64,000 nt of DNA from Orientallactaga sibirica (taxonomy: Eukaryota > Chordata > Mammalia > Rodentia > Dipodidae), in NCBI GenBank assembly GCA_036365145.1, contig JAEOAD010000004.1:53229001-53293000 (forward strand). The letters run 5' to 3'. Position numbers and translations under genes: made by a program. Of this stretch, positions 43,694-57,105 are shown in pieces. Within the stretch, counting starts at the first letter, position 1. The number at the start of each line of letters is the position of its first letter. The notes beneath the pieces were generated by a model. The model was not told the origin of the DNA, searched no databases, and was given only the letters and a program-made list of their open reading frames with translations.

Positions 43694-44030
43694 TAAAAAT
43701 GCCTATTTTGGCATGGGCATGCAACCTTAGTCCAAGAAGCAAAATCAAGAGGAAGATCTTTTGAGTCCAAGAGTTTAAGATCACTCTGGCACACAATGAG
43801 ACATGATTTCACACAACACACACACAATTTTATAACATTAGTTCGAACTGTATATAGAATGCTAAGAATATGGATGCCAACCTTAAAGAAAAAGTATAAA
43901 ATTAGAAGATATTTATTAATAGATATGGAGCCTTTACCCATAATAGTAAATAAAAACAATTAGAAATCCATGATTTTTGCATGGCCAGCATCCTGGGATC
44001 TCCAGTATAACTTAAATATTTCCTTCAAAG
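43691..44030. other. Unassigned AT-rich stretch
   Basis: Short B1-like traces at 43705-43830 (GCATGGGCATGCAACCTTAG; GAGTTTAAGATCACTCTGG) suggest a degraded sense B1. Nothing else is recognised. Confidence 0.45.
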
Positions 44031-45020
44031 CTTTATGTAAATTCCTCTTAAAACAGCAATTGCTATCATGTCAAATATTGTCTGGCCTCTGTGGCTTTAT
44101 ACATTTGTGGTGAAAAATTCCAGAACCTTCTTTATTTTTCATGTATCATGCCTCCAAAACCAGTAGCACATGGACAATGTTATCAAGTTGCACTGATAAA
44201 TGGAGATGGGACTTGATACTCTTAAACCACAGTTTGTGTGCTTTCCAGCCTGACCATTTGGAAACGTAGCACTAGGTGGTTGTTTTTGAGCAGAGAACCC
44301 CATTAGTTGCATTGTTAGCTTAGGCTGTCTTTTTTTCCAAATGAATTTGGATTCTCACAAGATGGAAACTTCTGTGGGTGACATCTTACCTTGAGAACAC
44401 CTTTTCTATTGTCCCAGTACAGAACACAGGCTTTTTCTTTCCTGAATCTAATCCCTTTAACAACTATAAGTTGTTTTTGAATATACTTTGTCTCCACATT
44501 TAAATTTGACCTTGTTATTTTCCTCTCACAACTGCACACTTTTCATATCCTGTGGCTTTTACTTGAACTCTGTCATGATAGAGCTAGATGAGAGCAGTGA
44601 GTAACAGCCACAGCAAAAATGCCTTCCAATCTTGAGATTTCCTCTGTCAAGCAGATTAGTGCCACATTTGAATTCAGCCTCATTCATGTTCTTAGAACAT
44701 GGGCAGAATGAAGGTAAATTCTTGGTCATAATATCACAAGAATATCACATCTCTCATCCAGTGCCTTTACGAGTCCTCAACAGCAGGGTCTCCAGTGTCC
44801 ACATTTCTCTTGGCATTCTAGTCTTCCAAATTCCCAATAGAATGACCCATTACACTCTGCTCCAAAATTCTAGACCTTTTCCATCCCTAAATTTCACAGT
44901 CTACCACATTGCTCCCACAAACAAGTTCCAAAAGCAAAAGAACTATATGGTCAGTTTTAACACAGCAAATTTCCACTCCTCTGTATCAATATTATCCATT
45001 CTGCCTATAGAGTGAGTTGA
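44031..45020 (-). other. Unassigned block, possibly an old LTR-element interior
   Basis: This ~1-kb block is less AT-rich than its flanks and free of SINEs. Readings exist on both strands: 74 aa minus at 44315-44539 and 127 aa plus at 44632-45015. Neither shows a domain I can name. The minus-strand text recalls old ERVL-MaLR interiors, but I could not align it with the two MaLR interiors in this window. Confidence 0.3.
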
Positions 45021-45464
45021 TTTATGACCAGAGCCACATGCAATAGAGTGAGTAAAGGATTTTTTAAAACCAATATACTGAGTTAATTATGTTGGCATAA
45101 AGAAGGAATCTTGTCCTCTTTATATCATATTATACCAAAATTCTATCCCAAATATTTTGTACATCTACTATGAAAGGTAAAGCAAATATATCAATGACCA
45201 TTTTAGAAAGAACCATGGTCTAGTAAAAGAGCAAATTTCAAAATTTATTTTTACCTATAATAAAATTGAGAATTGATTTTTTTCAATTAAAATAATAAGT
45301 AAGAAAAAATAATCCTATGAGTGAAATACATAGATTTACCATGTCATGCATTGTAATGAGAATATAGAAATAACTTTTACAAATAGATAAAAACAGTCAC
45401 ACAATCTATAATCTTGTTTATTTAGCACTTTAAAAGTGAATAAAAAAAAAAAAAAAAAAACTAC
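45021..45464. other. Unassigned AT-rich stretch
   Basis: A-run at 45442-45461; no gene or family recognised. Confidence 0.45.
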
Positions 45465-45600
45465 CAAATATTGAAAAGGTGTTAAATCATATAATCATCA
45501 GGTAAATGCACTAGTGTTCACAATGGATTGCCACAACAGATTCACAAAATAACCATAACATCAGAGGTAAATGAGCATGAGGAACAAGTTGAACATTAAT
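45465..45600 (+). mobile_element. Ancient L1 ORF2 scrap
   Basis: ATAATCATCAGGTAAATGCA and GATTGCCACAACAGATTCAC recall the distal L1M ORF2. With 46880-47130 it probably belonged to one element later separated by the minisatellite region. Confidence 0.4.
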
Positions 45601-45929
45601 CACTGCCTTTGGGAGTAGAGTCAGATGGAACAAATTTGGAATTGTTCTATACCTAGTTCTTGACTAATTCTTCCCTGTAGGGACAAGGGAGGAAAATAAG
45701 ACCTAGAAAACTCTAGAAACTTATAAGACTCAGGAAGTTTAGGAAACTTAGAAGATTCAGGAAGCTCCTCCCCAAGGTTAACAAACAATAGACAATTCTG
45801 AGAGAAGAGTAAACTAAGGTGGAGCTGACTTCTGTTGGGCATGAAGCTTCAACCATTCAAATTTTGTGAAGCATCATCCTTCTGGATTGAAAATCTTTGG
45901 TAATGCAGCTGACTTATCCTTCACTCATG

Positions 45930-46725
45930 CTCCTGTAGCTAACCCTGTATCCAAGCTCCTGTAAGTAACCCTGCACCCATGCTCCTGTAATTAACCCTCA
46001 TCCATGCTCCTATAAGTAACTGTGCACCCATCCTCCTATAAGTAATTCTGCACCCATGTTCCTGTAAGTAACCCTCACCCATGCTCCTGTAAGTAACCCT
46101 GCACCCATGCTCCTGTAATTAACCCTCATCCATGCTCCTGTAAGTAACTGTGCACCCATCCTCCTATAAGTAATTCTGCACCCATGTTCCTGTAAGTAAC
46201 CCTCATCCATGCTCCTGTAAGTAACCCTGCACCCATGCTCCTGTAAATAACTCTGCACCCATGCTCCTGTAAGTAACCCTGCACCCATGCTCCTGTAATT
46301 AACCCTCACCCATGCTCCTATAAGTAACCCTGCACCCAAGCTCCTGAAAGCAACCCTGCACCTATGCTCCTGTAAGTAACCCTGAATCCAAGCTTCTGTA
46401 AGTAACTGCACCCATCTCCTGTAAGCAGCCTTGCACCCATGCTCCTGTAAGTAACCCTGCACCCATGCTCCTGTGAGTAACCCTGCACCCATGCTCCTAT
46501 AAGTAAACCTGCACCCAAGCTCCTGAAAGTAACCCTGAATCCAAGCTTCTGTAAGTAACTCTGCACCCATCTCCTGTAAGCAGCCTTGCACCCATGCTCC
46601 TGTAAGTAACCCTGCATCCACGATCCTATAAGTAACCCTGTTCCCATGCTCCAATAAGTAATCCTGCACCTATGCTCCTGAAAGTAAACCCTTCAACCAT
46701 GCTCCTGCAAGCAACTGCCATACAC
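45930..46725. repeat. 26-bp minisatellite with higher-order units
   Basis: About 30 imperfect copies of a 26-bp unit, commonest form CCCTGCACCCATGCTCCTGT followed by AAGTAA. Variants (AATTAA, TCATCCATG, GAATCCAAGC, CAGCCTTG) recur in blocks. A five-unit block near 45968-46075 is repeated at 46098-46205, and another near 46328-46455 is repeated in shortened form at 46509-46614. On the minus strand all three phases stay largely open, giving the 219-aa and 109-aa readings. Confidence 0.96.
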
Positions 46726-46879
46726 TTGCTGGTTCATCAAACTAGACTAAGTGGAATTGTTCCTTTAATTTGCCATCAGTGTCCTAGCTGATATGAATAG
46801 AAAGATATTGTTTGCATTTCCTCAGGAAAAAGTCACACAACCGAAGGCATTTTGGAAGTGTGTATTGATATCAAACATT

Positions 46880-47130
46880 TACATCACGTAAAACCCAGCA
46901 TTACTTCTCAGTGTATGTACAACCCAAATAGTATGTCAAGAATATTCAAAGCATCACTATACATAATAAAATCAAAGAGGCAACAATCCAGTCATTCTGT
47001 AGAATAGAGAAATAAGCAATATAAATTCAAACAGTGGAGCACAAAATGACAATGAAAAATTAATCTCACAAATTGAAAGTTAATTAAAATAGAGCACCCA
47101 AAAATACATATAATATGATCCATGTGTACA
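46880..47130 (+). mobile_element. Ancient L1M-type ORF2 end
   Basis: ATTACTTCTCAGTGTATGTAC, ATATTCAAAGCATCACTATACATAATA and ATGACAATGAAAAATTAATC keep the word order of the C-terminal L1M ORF2 region. Frame-broken and old. Confidence 0.45.
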
Positions 47131-47564
47131 GGTTTCAAATTAGGCATAACTGGCATATAATTTCAGAAGCCAGGACAGTATTTACATTGAAATGTGGTAA
47201 TGACTGGTATGTCTCAGTCATCATTGTGTGTAGGCATTTACCTTTATTAAGAAAAATAAATCCAGCTAGTTGTATGTTTATTATTTGTGCCCATTTCAAG
47301 TATGTGAATAAAAACATGGCACTTAAAATTAGGATTGATGTTTTTACAGTAATTGCACACTATTTTAAGTGATTAATAAACCTGAATATTTAAGCCACTG
47401 CAAAAGAAATGTTATATTTGAATTATAGATATATGTAGCTCATTCTGAGACAGAAATAATCCTCTACAATTTCATTAAATGTATAGATAAATGTAAATAT
47501 GTGTATATATGCATAGTCAAATATGAAAGAGATGTAAACATAATACCAAGATTTACCTATGAGA
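47131..47564. other. Unassigned stretch
   Basis: AT-rich, perhaps partly L1M 3'UTR. No coding support. Confidence 0.4.
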
Positions 47565-48719
<1,155 letters not shown>

Positions 48720-48723
48720 TGTG

Positions 48724-48757
<34 letters not shown>

Positions 48758-48885
48758 TCATGTGTATGTGTGTGCCTGTATGTGGTGTGTGGAGATGTGC
48801 ACACTTCATGGAAACACATGCATAGCCCAAAGGGTAATGTTGGGTGTTATCCTATATCACACTTTCATCATATTTTCTTGAGACA
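48720..48885. repeat. (TG)n microsatellite and TG-rich flank
   Basis: TG run at 48725-48755, then TGTGTATGTG-type decay to about 48795. It probably grew from the tail of the antisense B4 that follows. Confidence 0.9.
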
Positions 48886-49078
48886 GAGTTTCTCAATAAA
48901 CCTGGAGCTTGTCATCCAGTTATACTGACTGACCAGCAAGCCCCAGTGATCCTCCGGTTTCCACTCCTTATGGTTCTGGGGTTAAGGGTATGTTGTCCTT
49001 GCCTGACTTTTTTCATGGGTGTTGGGGGTCACACCTGCACAGCAAACATTCTTACCCAATAAGTTATTTTCCAGCCTT
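48886..49078 (-). mobile_element. B4-like SINE, antisense
   Basis: AGACAGAGTTTCTCAATAAACC, GACCAGCAAGCCCCAGTGATCC, TTCATGGGTGTTGGGGGTC and AGTTATTTTCCAGCC follow an antisense B4 (7SL-like part then tRNA-like part). Confidence 0.65.
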
Positions 49079-49082
49079 GAAA

Positions 49083-49084
<2 letters not shown>

Positions 49085-49125
<41 letters not shown>
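49085..49125. repeat. (GT)n microsatellite
   Basis: About 20 GT units between the B4 and the following B1; it is probably the mutated B1 tail. Confidence 0.97.
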
Positions 49126-49128
<3 letters not shown>

Positions 49129-49273
49129 GGTGTGTGTTATGAAAGAGGATCTTACTCTATACACCAAGCTGGGCTGGAACTTAGGATGGTCCCTGGGCTA
49201 GCCTTAAGTTCATAATATTCCTCCTGTCAGCCTCATAAGTGCTGGAATTATAGGCATGAGCCACCACACCCAA
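49126..49273 (-). mobile_element. B1 SINE, antisense
   Basis: GAAAGAGGATCTTACTCTATACACC, GCTGGGCTGGAACTTAGG and GCTGGAATTATAGGCATGAGCCACC mark an older antisense B1. Confidence 0.8.
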
Positions 49274-50224
49274 ATAATAGAGCTCTTATTCTTTTCTTTA
49301 AATTTTCCTAATGTGTATACATTTTCCTATAAAAGCATAAAAGTGGAGTTTGTTTCTTCCAGTAAGTGGCTGGTGTGATTTCCCAGAGGGCAAGCAATGA
49401 AGTGAAGGAAGAGGTTAGGCAAGGTATTGTGGGAATTATTTGAGCCTTTAAGAAATTTCAGTTTGGAAGTTAAACAAGATTCAAGTTGGTTCTTATTGTG
49501 AATGTCTGAGCTACTTTGCTCTTCCTTGGTGACATGCCATACCTTCAGGTAAAGGGAGATTGTGAAGAGACAGCTCCCTGGAGCACAAAAGGCAGCAGCC
49601 TGTTTTGAAAGGAATATTTCGACACAGACATCAAAGAGAAATAATTCCTAAATTATAATTCCTAAATATAAATAATTACAAAGTTATAATTGAATAATAA
49701 GATAATTGTTAATTTTATTCACCTATGTTGGGATATTTGTAAAACTAGTTAATAAAGTTCTAAACTGTATATTTTTTAAATAAGCCACTTCAATTTAATA
49801 TAGATAAAAATCTTTTAAAACCTTAGTCGATATGTACAGCACAAGGAGAATGTAAAGTGTAACTAGAACAGCATCTAAATAGAGATAACAGAATGGATTG
49901 CACGTTCAATTGTCTTAACTGATGGGCCATCACAGAAGTAATGATGTAACAACCAAGGCTGACATTTCCAATTAAGAAAACAAAAAAATAAATAAAACTG
50001 ACTCCTCATATGAGTTTTGTTTGCTAATTTGTTGGTTTGTGTGGGATAATAGCAATTGAACCACGGGACTCACATACATGGAAAGCAATATGAGATTTGG
50101 AAATTAATAATTTTTATTCAGATTTATGCCTTATAAAATGAATGCCAATTTATTATAGAATAGAAAGCTGAAAGCCTCAGTAATGACAAATAAGCTATAT
50201 TGTGATGTGTGTTACCTGATGCTC
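49274..50224. other. Unassigned stretch
   Basis: No family or gene recognised; AT-rich to the right of 49620. Confidence 0.45.
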
Positions 50225-50372
50225 AATGTCCTTGTGACCATTCTCGCAACAACCCTATGAGGGCAGTTATAATTATTTAGCACTATAGAAAAAAATGAAT
50301 GACTAGAGAAACATTTATCCAAATCATGCAACTATTAAGTGGCAAGGTTTGGCTGACTCAATCTACAATGGC
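50225..50372 (-). mobile_element. MIR element, antisense
   Basis: TCTCGCAACAACCCTATGAGG is almost the textbook antisense MIR core, followed by CATGCAACTATTAAGTGGCAAGG and TCAATCTACAATGGCTTC. Confidence 0.82.
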
Positions 50373-51496
50373 TTCATTCTGATATTGGCATAGATATATC
50401 CAGGTCGACATTTTAAAAAAACTCTATAAATAAATTCAGTTATGTTAATGATATTTATTATTAGCTTGGCTTAAAATTATATTTTCATATGAGTCCATTC
50501 TATTCTCAATTACCAAGAATCTACTGGGAAGTGTTATTTAGGCAAACTTTATTAAATCAATATGTTTTGCTTCCCCACTGAAAAGCCTATCTGTTCAAGG
50601 AGATGACACTGTTGTTTTTCGTCCCTCATATTTTTATGGATTTGGGATTGAGCACAAGATTTATTATCGTATAGTAGGATGATTTCTCTTTTTTTTAAAC
50701 CTCATTTGATAATTTGGGACCATGACAGATGTTCTTACTGGTGTTCATGTAGATAGTATAGGAGCAGTGTCTAAATATGAATCATTTAGGGTCAATTTTC
50801 TCTACTTTTACCATTTTCTACATCTCCCAGACATTGGCGACATCATGTCCAGAATCTTACCTTTCACAAATCCTTGCAGAATGCAAGGATTTTAGTATAT
50901 ATTAAATTTTGTTTCCTGAGTGTTTATAAGCACCTAATTTATAGCCATATGATCAGACTGGGCTTAAAATATTTGAAAACTTATTAAGATAGACACCTTG
51001 CACAATTGGTTATGAATTTGAAACTTTCCAGTTCAGTGTTATGGTCTGACAATATACTGTTTGTTGGTCATGGTTCACAAAAGTCAAGTTGAAACTTGAA
51101 GGTAACCATTGAAGAAACCATCCAGGATCTAGGAGCAATTAACAATGCAGAGAAAGACTTTGAGGGAATTGAATTGGTATACTATATACATTGATTTTTT
51201 TTTTTTTACTTTAAAACAGTCTCAGTAGTATAACTTTGATGCTTATGAAATTATTTTATGGAAAAGCAGCCATATCAACCTTTTGCACTAAATAAAAGTA
51301 CATAGATTTATTTTGACTTAACACTTGAACTTTCTGCTTAAAAAAAATACCCTAATTTTTTGCAGTAAAGCTGGAGTTTATTAAGAAAAGGTCTTAATAT
51401 AGATTTTAGTACAAGGAATGGAGAAAGAAAGAGATACAGAGAAAGCAAAATCACTACTATTTTATTGTGTTTAGTTTGTGTTGTTTTGTTTTTAGA
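50373..51496. other. Repeat-poor stretch
   Basis: About 1.1 kb with no recognised repeat except T-run and A-run tracts (51197-51208). No coding signal. Confidence 0.4.
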
Positions 51497-51575
51497 CATT
51501 CTAGAGATTGAATTCAGGGGTGAGACAAATGCTGCATTACTGAGTTACACCATTACCTCTTGCCTAGATTTTTAT
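51497..51575 (-). mobile_element. ID-like SINE, antisense
   Basis: TCTAGAGATTGAATTCAGGGG, CAAATGCTGCATTACTGAG and TACACCATTACC resemble an antisense tRNA-derived ID head. Weak. Confidence 0.4.
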
Positions 51576-51924
51576 AGAACGAGAAAAATAACAAAACCTG
51601 GAATGAAAAATATTACTATGCCAAATGAAGTTATCCTATTGTAGATTTTTTTTTTAAATCCTTGCAAGGTTTTCTTTATAATTAAGCCAACCTACTTCTC
51701 CACAAACACACATTATTAAATGGAAAGACTATAAAATCTCTCCTTCCCTAGAAACAAAGAGTGTGGTAGAAATTTGCTGATTTTGCTCATTGCCATTGAC
51801 TTACAGAGGTGTCAGTCATCTTCATTTCACAGAACTATGAAATCAGTACTACTTGCTAGATTTCACTGTTTTTATACATGGTTTAAGCAACAAACCTGCC
51901 ATTTGGTTTATTGTGGTTTTGGTT
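51576..51924. other. Unassigned stretch
   Basis: No recognised family or gene. Confidence 0.4.
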
Positions 51925-53190
51925 TATTTTTTTTAATTTTTATTTTTTATTGACAACTTCTATACTTACAGACAATAAGCCATGATATTTCCCTCCCCTC
52001 CCCCACTTTCCCCTTCACAACTCCACACTCCATCATATCCTCTCTCTCTCTCTCTTAGTCTCTCTTTTATTTTGATGTCACCATCTTTTTCTACTATTAT
52101 GAGGGTCTTGTGAAGATGTTGCTAGGCACTGAAAGGTCATGGATAACAAAGCCAATTTCTGTCTGGAAAGTTGCATTTGTAAGGAGTCATAGCCTTCCTT
52201 TGGCCCTTACATTCTTTCTGCCACCTCTTCCACAATGGACCCTGTGCGTTGGAGGGTGTGATAGAGATGGTTCAGTGCTGGGCACTCTTCTGTCACTTCT
52301 CAGCACTCTTGCCTTTTGGGTCTCCCAGTGGTCATCACCATCTGAAAAGAGAAACATCTTTAACCAGAAGTGAGAGAAGCAATGATATATACATATGAAC
52401 ATTAAGTGTAGTGCTTTCAGGGCAGTTTAGTGAGAATAATATATACATTTAGCCAGACAAGAGCAGGCTTTATACACCTAAGGCTCATGTCCACCCCTGG
52501 CATAGGCTTTTGATTAGGTTTTCAGTACCAGGCATATATTCCCTCCCATAATGTGGGCCTTCAGGCCAATTAGAGAGCAGTTGGTTTCCCTCAGAGCACA
52601 CATGCCACTATTGTACCTGTTCAGTAATTTGGCCTGTCTGGCCAAACTTGAGGCTTCCAGTGTCCACTGTTTTCACTTCTGATGACTTCTGTCTCCTAAA
52701 GGGCTGCATGCAGTGCAGCTTTTTCCGGCTTTCAATTGGCTGATCTATAGGGAGAAGGTTTTCTGTTCAACACCAGCTTGATTTCTCAGTGCCCTTGCTA
52801 TTCAGGCATGCCAAGCCTTCAAGGGAAACAAAGGGCCTGGACAATAGCATGTAATGTTTTGGAGGCAATATGAACTTCCCTGGCCAGCAACTCACTGGAA
52901 AGCATCCCATCCCTGGCACTGACAATTTTCTACTAACAATCCATGGCTTCAAGATGCATCATTTTTCAAAAAAGTAGATTTTCATATATCTTATTCAGAA
53001 TACCTTGAACTTTGATTGGCCCTCCCCCCACCCTTCTTTTACACAATCTCTTCCACTGGTCTCACTTCGGCCTTTCCCCTTCCTGTAATCTCTTCTACTT
53101 ACATATAAACAATACCATCCCCTTAAGTCCTTCCCTCTCTTCCCTCCCTTATAGGCTTTTTTTAGCTTACTTGTCTCTACTACTGATTTT
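51925..53190 (-). mobile_element. L1 3'UTR of the minus-strand element
   Basis: The tail is the T-rich 51927-51950 segment, then TTATTGACAACTTC and the C-rich CCCTCCCCTCCCCCAC. CTGCCACCTCTTCCACAATGG and CCAACTCACT-like words match other L1 3'UTRs in reverse. Polypyrimidine tracts near 53020-53150 are the antisense of the G-rich polypurine tract typical just after ORF2. Confidence 0.85.
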
Positions 53191-54629
53191 TGGTTCCAGC
53201 TCACACACAAGTCTATACATTTGCATCTAGGATCCACATATGAGAAAGAACATGCAATGTTTGGCTTTCTGAGCCTGGGTTACCTCATTTAGTATAATCG
53301 TTTCCAATCCACCCATTTCCCTACAAATTTTATAATTTCATTTTTCTTTACCACTGAATATAACTCCATTGTGTAAATGTACATTTTTATTATCCATTCA
53401 TTTGTGGAGGGATATCTAGGCTGGTTCCATTTCCTAGCTATTGTGAATAGAGCAGCAATAAACATGGTTGTGTGCAAGTATCATGAGTTCTATAAATGGA
53501 TCATATGGTAAATCTATTTTTAGCTGTCTCAAGAACCTCCATACTGGTTTCAACAATGGCTATACCAGATTTCATTCCCACCAATAGTGTAGAAGGGTTC
53601 CCCTTTCTCTGCATCCTCCTCAACATTTATTGTCATTTGTTTTCTTGATTGCAGCCATTCTGATAGGAGTAAGATGGAATCTCAAAGTAGTTTTAATTCC
53701 CATTTCCCTGATGGCTAAGGATGTAAAACACTTTTTTAGATGTTTATATGCTATCCATATTTCTTCTGATGAGAACTCTCTATTTAGTTGCATAGCCCAT
53801 TTTTAACTGGGTTTTTAGATTTCTTATAGTTCTGTTTTTTGAGTTATTTGTATATTCTGGATATTAATCCTCTGTCAGATGTATAGGTGGTAAGGATTTT
53901 GTCCCATTCTGTAGGTTGTCTCTTTTCTCTATTCACAGTGTCCCTTGCTATACAAAAGCTTTGTAATTTCATGAGATCCCAGTGGATGATTACTGGTTTT
54001 ATTTCCTGAGCAACTGGGGTTCTATTCAGAAAGCCATTGCCTATGCCAATATGTTGAAGGGTTTCCCCTACATTTTCCTCTAGCAATTTCAGAGTTTCAG
54101 GTCTGATATTAAGGTCCCTGATACACTTGGACTTGATTCTTGTGCATGGAGAGAGACAAGGATCTATTTTCATCCTTCTACATATAGATATCCAATTTTC
54201 CCAGCACCACTTGTTGAAGGGGCTACAGCTGGCTAGATTAACATCTGGGTCCTCTCTTCTGTTCCATTAATTTACATGTCTGTCTTTGTGCCAGTACCAT
54301 GCTTTTTTTGTTACTATGGCTTTGTAATATATCTTAAGATTGGGTAAGGTGATACCACCAGCCTGATTTTTGTTGCTCAAAATTGTTTTGGCTATTTGAG
54401 GTTTTTCTTGTGCTTCCAAATGAATTTTAGGATTGTTTTTCTATTTCTGTGAAGAATGGCATTGGAATTTTAATGGGAATTGCATTAAATGTGTAGATTG
54501 CTTTTGGTAGGATTGACATCTTCACGATATTGATTCTTCCAATCCAAGAACATAGGATGCCTTTCCATTTCATTGTGTCTTCTGCAATTTCTCACTTGAG
54601 TGTTTTAAAGTTCTCATTGTAGAGATCCT
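53191..54629 (-). pseudogene. L1 ORF2, C-terminal third
   Basis: Minus-strand remnant of LINE-1 ORF2. The near-terminal signature FIAALFTIARKWNQPRYPSTNEW and IYTMELYSVVKKNEI lies at 53300-53470. Further upstream, the ORF has SKCIRDLNIRPETLKLLEENVG and TTYTSDRGLISRIYK (53844-54173). The 54480-54629 part encodes the segment just after the reverse transcriptase (KDLYNENFKTLK-like). Stops and frameshifts break it, and the endonuclease and catalytic reverse-transcriptase parts are missing beyond 54629. Confidence 0.9.
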
Positions 54630-55678
54630 TCAGTGCAGTTAGAACAGCTTGATGGACTGTTCTGGTCAGAGTTGAAAGACCTGAACTATGGACTATGAGG
54701 TTTGGCTTTTGGAGGTGAGAAAGAACTTTACTTTACTTGGACTGGGCTAGAAGCAGTTTGTGTGAAAGGCTTGTTCATATGCCTGTGTCCTGAGAAGTTG
54801 TACACAGTTGCTTTGCATAGAAATGAACTGATGTGAGCAGAGAAATATGGCACAGGAAAAATGAAATCTTTGGTCCTAAACTGCTGCCTGTTCCCCTGCA
54901 AATTGTTTGAGAGATCACAACCATTGAGATTGGGCCAACTGACCTGCACTGGGACAAGAGGAAGAATGCAGACTCTTTTGAGGGGGCCTGAGTACTCAAA
55001 GGACTAGCCTGTTCTTCAAAATCTGCTTTATTCAACCCTGGATTAACAAATTGCCACTCTACCTGGTATTATGGAGTATAAGAAATGCAGGAAAAAGAGG
55101 GTAACTGACTTTGCAACATGGTCTTGTGTTTTGGAAATGGCCATGGAGCCTGTGTGGAGATCACATGGGGCCATGAGGATAGACTGTGGGCTACAGTGGA
55201 GACCCAGTGAAGTTGCTGGGACCACAAGATGTGTGCTGAGGAAAGCTTCCAGCCCTGGATGAAGTTTTCCAGTACTGTAAGTAGCCTAGCTGGAGGGGCA
55301 GAATTGGAATTCCAGAGACTTGTTGCTGGTTAGAAATACAAGATTTGAGGATTTGTCACTGACTAGAGTTGTTGAACTTGGAATTACAGAGTATGATGTG
55401 TGCCCTGGTTCTTTTAAATCTTGTGTTGATTGAATATTTCTTTGCTTTGCCCAATGCCACCTTTTGCAGTATGAATGTTTACTCTGTGCCATTATGGGTT
55501 TTGGGGGATTTTTTTTTTTATATTATGGCTCATTTAAAAGACCTTGGATTATGTGGATGTGTAAACTCATTGGAATTGATAAAAAAAAAAAAAAAACTAT
55601 GGGGACTTTTAAAGTTGGCTAAATGCATTGCATTTTATGTCATGTATGGTTATCAGTTTATGGGGGCCAGGGGCAGAA
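54630..55678 (+). mobile_element. MaLR internal region, lacking its 5' LTR
   Basis: Plus-strand counterpart of the interior at 41091-42442. It ends GGGGGCCAGGGGCAGAA directly before the LTR, a junction typical of MaLRs. No 5' LTR is present; the left end joins L1 ORF2 directly. No intact protein frame; readings of 86-120 aa are chance or antisense. Confidence 0.8.
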
Positions 55679-56028
55679 CGTGGTGGTTTGATTCAGGTGT
55701 CCCCCATGGACTCCAGCATTCTGAATTCTAGGTTGCCAGCTAATGGAGATTTGGGAATTAATACTGCCTGGAGGCAGAGTATTGTTGGGGGCAGGCTTAT
55801 GGCTGTTATAGCCAGCTCCCCCTTGCCAGTTTTTGGCATACACTCCTGTTGTTTTTGTCCACCTTTTGTTGGCCAGGGGGTGATGCCCACCCTCTGCTCA
55901 TGCAATCGTTTTCCCTGCCATCATGGAGCTTACCCCTTGAGCCTGTAAACCAAACTAAACCTATTTTTCCCCCTCAAGCTGCTCTTGGTTTGGTGATTTC
56001 TACCAGCAGTGCAAACCTGACTGCAACA
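55679..56028 (+). mobile_element. MaLR 3' LTR
   Basis: Starts CGTGGTGGTTTGATTCAGGT (first base mutated from T) and ends CCTGACTGCAACA. TTGGGAATTAATACTGCCTGG and GCAGAGTATTGTTGGGGGC are internal landmarks shared, in reverse, with 40.8-41.1 and 42.4-42.8 kb. 350 bp. Confidence 0.88.
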
Positions 56029-56033
56029 GGTAT

Positions 56034-57105
56034 GTTTTCACTCACTCACCATTCTTCTTGTTTTGTAGAGCTTCCTGTTTTCCCTTTGTTTCAAGTGTTA
56101 TTTTTGAGTTTGGTTTATTTTTTTCCAAATTCCTCCTGAGTAGGTTTTGCTTTCTCTTCAGTATGAAGGATTCCTTCAAGTATTTTCTGTAGAGCTAGTT
56201 TAGTTGTCATAAATTCCTTTAGCTATTTTTGTTGTGGAATGTCCTTATTTCTCCTTCAACTTGGATAGATAGCTTTGCAGGATAAAGTAATCTTGCTTGA
56301 CAGTTGTTGTCTTTCAGAACATGGAATACATCATTCCAAGCCCTTCTGGCTTTTAAAGTTTGTGTTGAGTAATCTTCTGTGATTCTGATGAGGTTGCCTT
56401 TATAGGTGACTTGCTTTTTTCTCTCTTCCTACTTTCAATATATTTTCTTTGATTTAGTAGTTTAATTATACCATGGTGAGGAGAGGTTCTTTCCAGGTTT
56501 TGTCTATTTGGTGTTCTAAAAGCTTCTTGTACCTGCAATGACATTTATTACCAAATTTGGGGAAATTTTTCTTCTATGATTTTGTTGAAAATGCTTAGTA
56601 AGCCTCTCACTGAAATTCTTCTCCTTCTACTATACCCTGAATTCTTATGTTTGATCTTTTCATAGAGTCCCAGAGATCTTGAAATTCCCATTCATACCTT
56701 CCTACTAGCTTATCTTTCTCTTCGTTGGACTGTATAAAGTCTGCAACCTGGTCTTCTAGTTTAGATATCCTGTTCTCTCTTTAATCCATTCTACTGGTAA
56801 GACTTTCCACAGAGTTTTTTATTTGACTGACTGTGTTCTTCAGAGCTGGAATTAAGCCTGATTTTTCTACAGTATTTCTGTTTCCTTAGTCATATCTTGT
56901 AATGACATCCTTATTTTATTAAGCTGGTTTCCAGTGTTCTCTTTCAGGAGTTTGTTTTGTTCTTTAATTCTTTTGCTTTCATCTTTGATTCCTTTCATTT
57001 CTTCTTTGATTTCTTTGAGAATAGATGAAATATTTTTTTTTAAATCTTTGTCAGGTATTTCATCTAAAACAGTCTCATTGGTGGATTTATGGTTCTGCTG
57101 TATTT
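56034..57105 (-). pseudogene. L1 ORF1 remnant
   Basis: Minus-strand ORF1, the RNA-binding chaperone of LINE-1. From its N-terminal side (about 57100) there is a Lys/Glu-rich coiled-coil region (KGIKDESKRIKEQNKLLKEN). At 56544-56353 comes the QVQEAFRTPNRQNLERTSPHH block that opens the conserved C-terminal half, then KPEG and GEI-type segments down to about 56150. Multiple stops and shifts make it non-functional. A HAL1-type origin (ORF1 only) is an alternative to a single L1. Confidence 0.8.

Noticed and set aside
46010..46669. 219-aa minus-strand open reading frame, the longest in the window, with a repetitive Gly/Leu/Thr/Trp peptide
   Set aside because: It is the 26-bp minisatellite translated; three unit lengths make a 26-residue peptide period. 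There is no upstream gene context or domain.
45930..46725. CRISPR-like regular repeats
   Set aside because: Units are directly adjacent with no unique spacers, imperfect, and in a mammalian setting.
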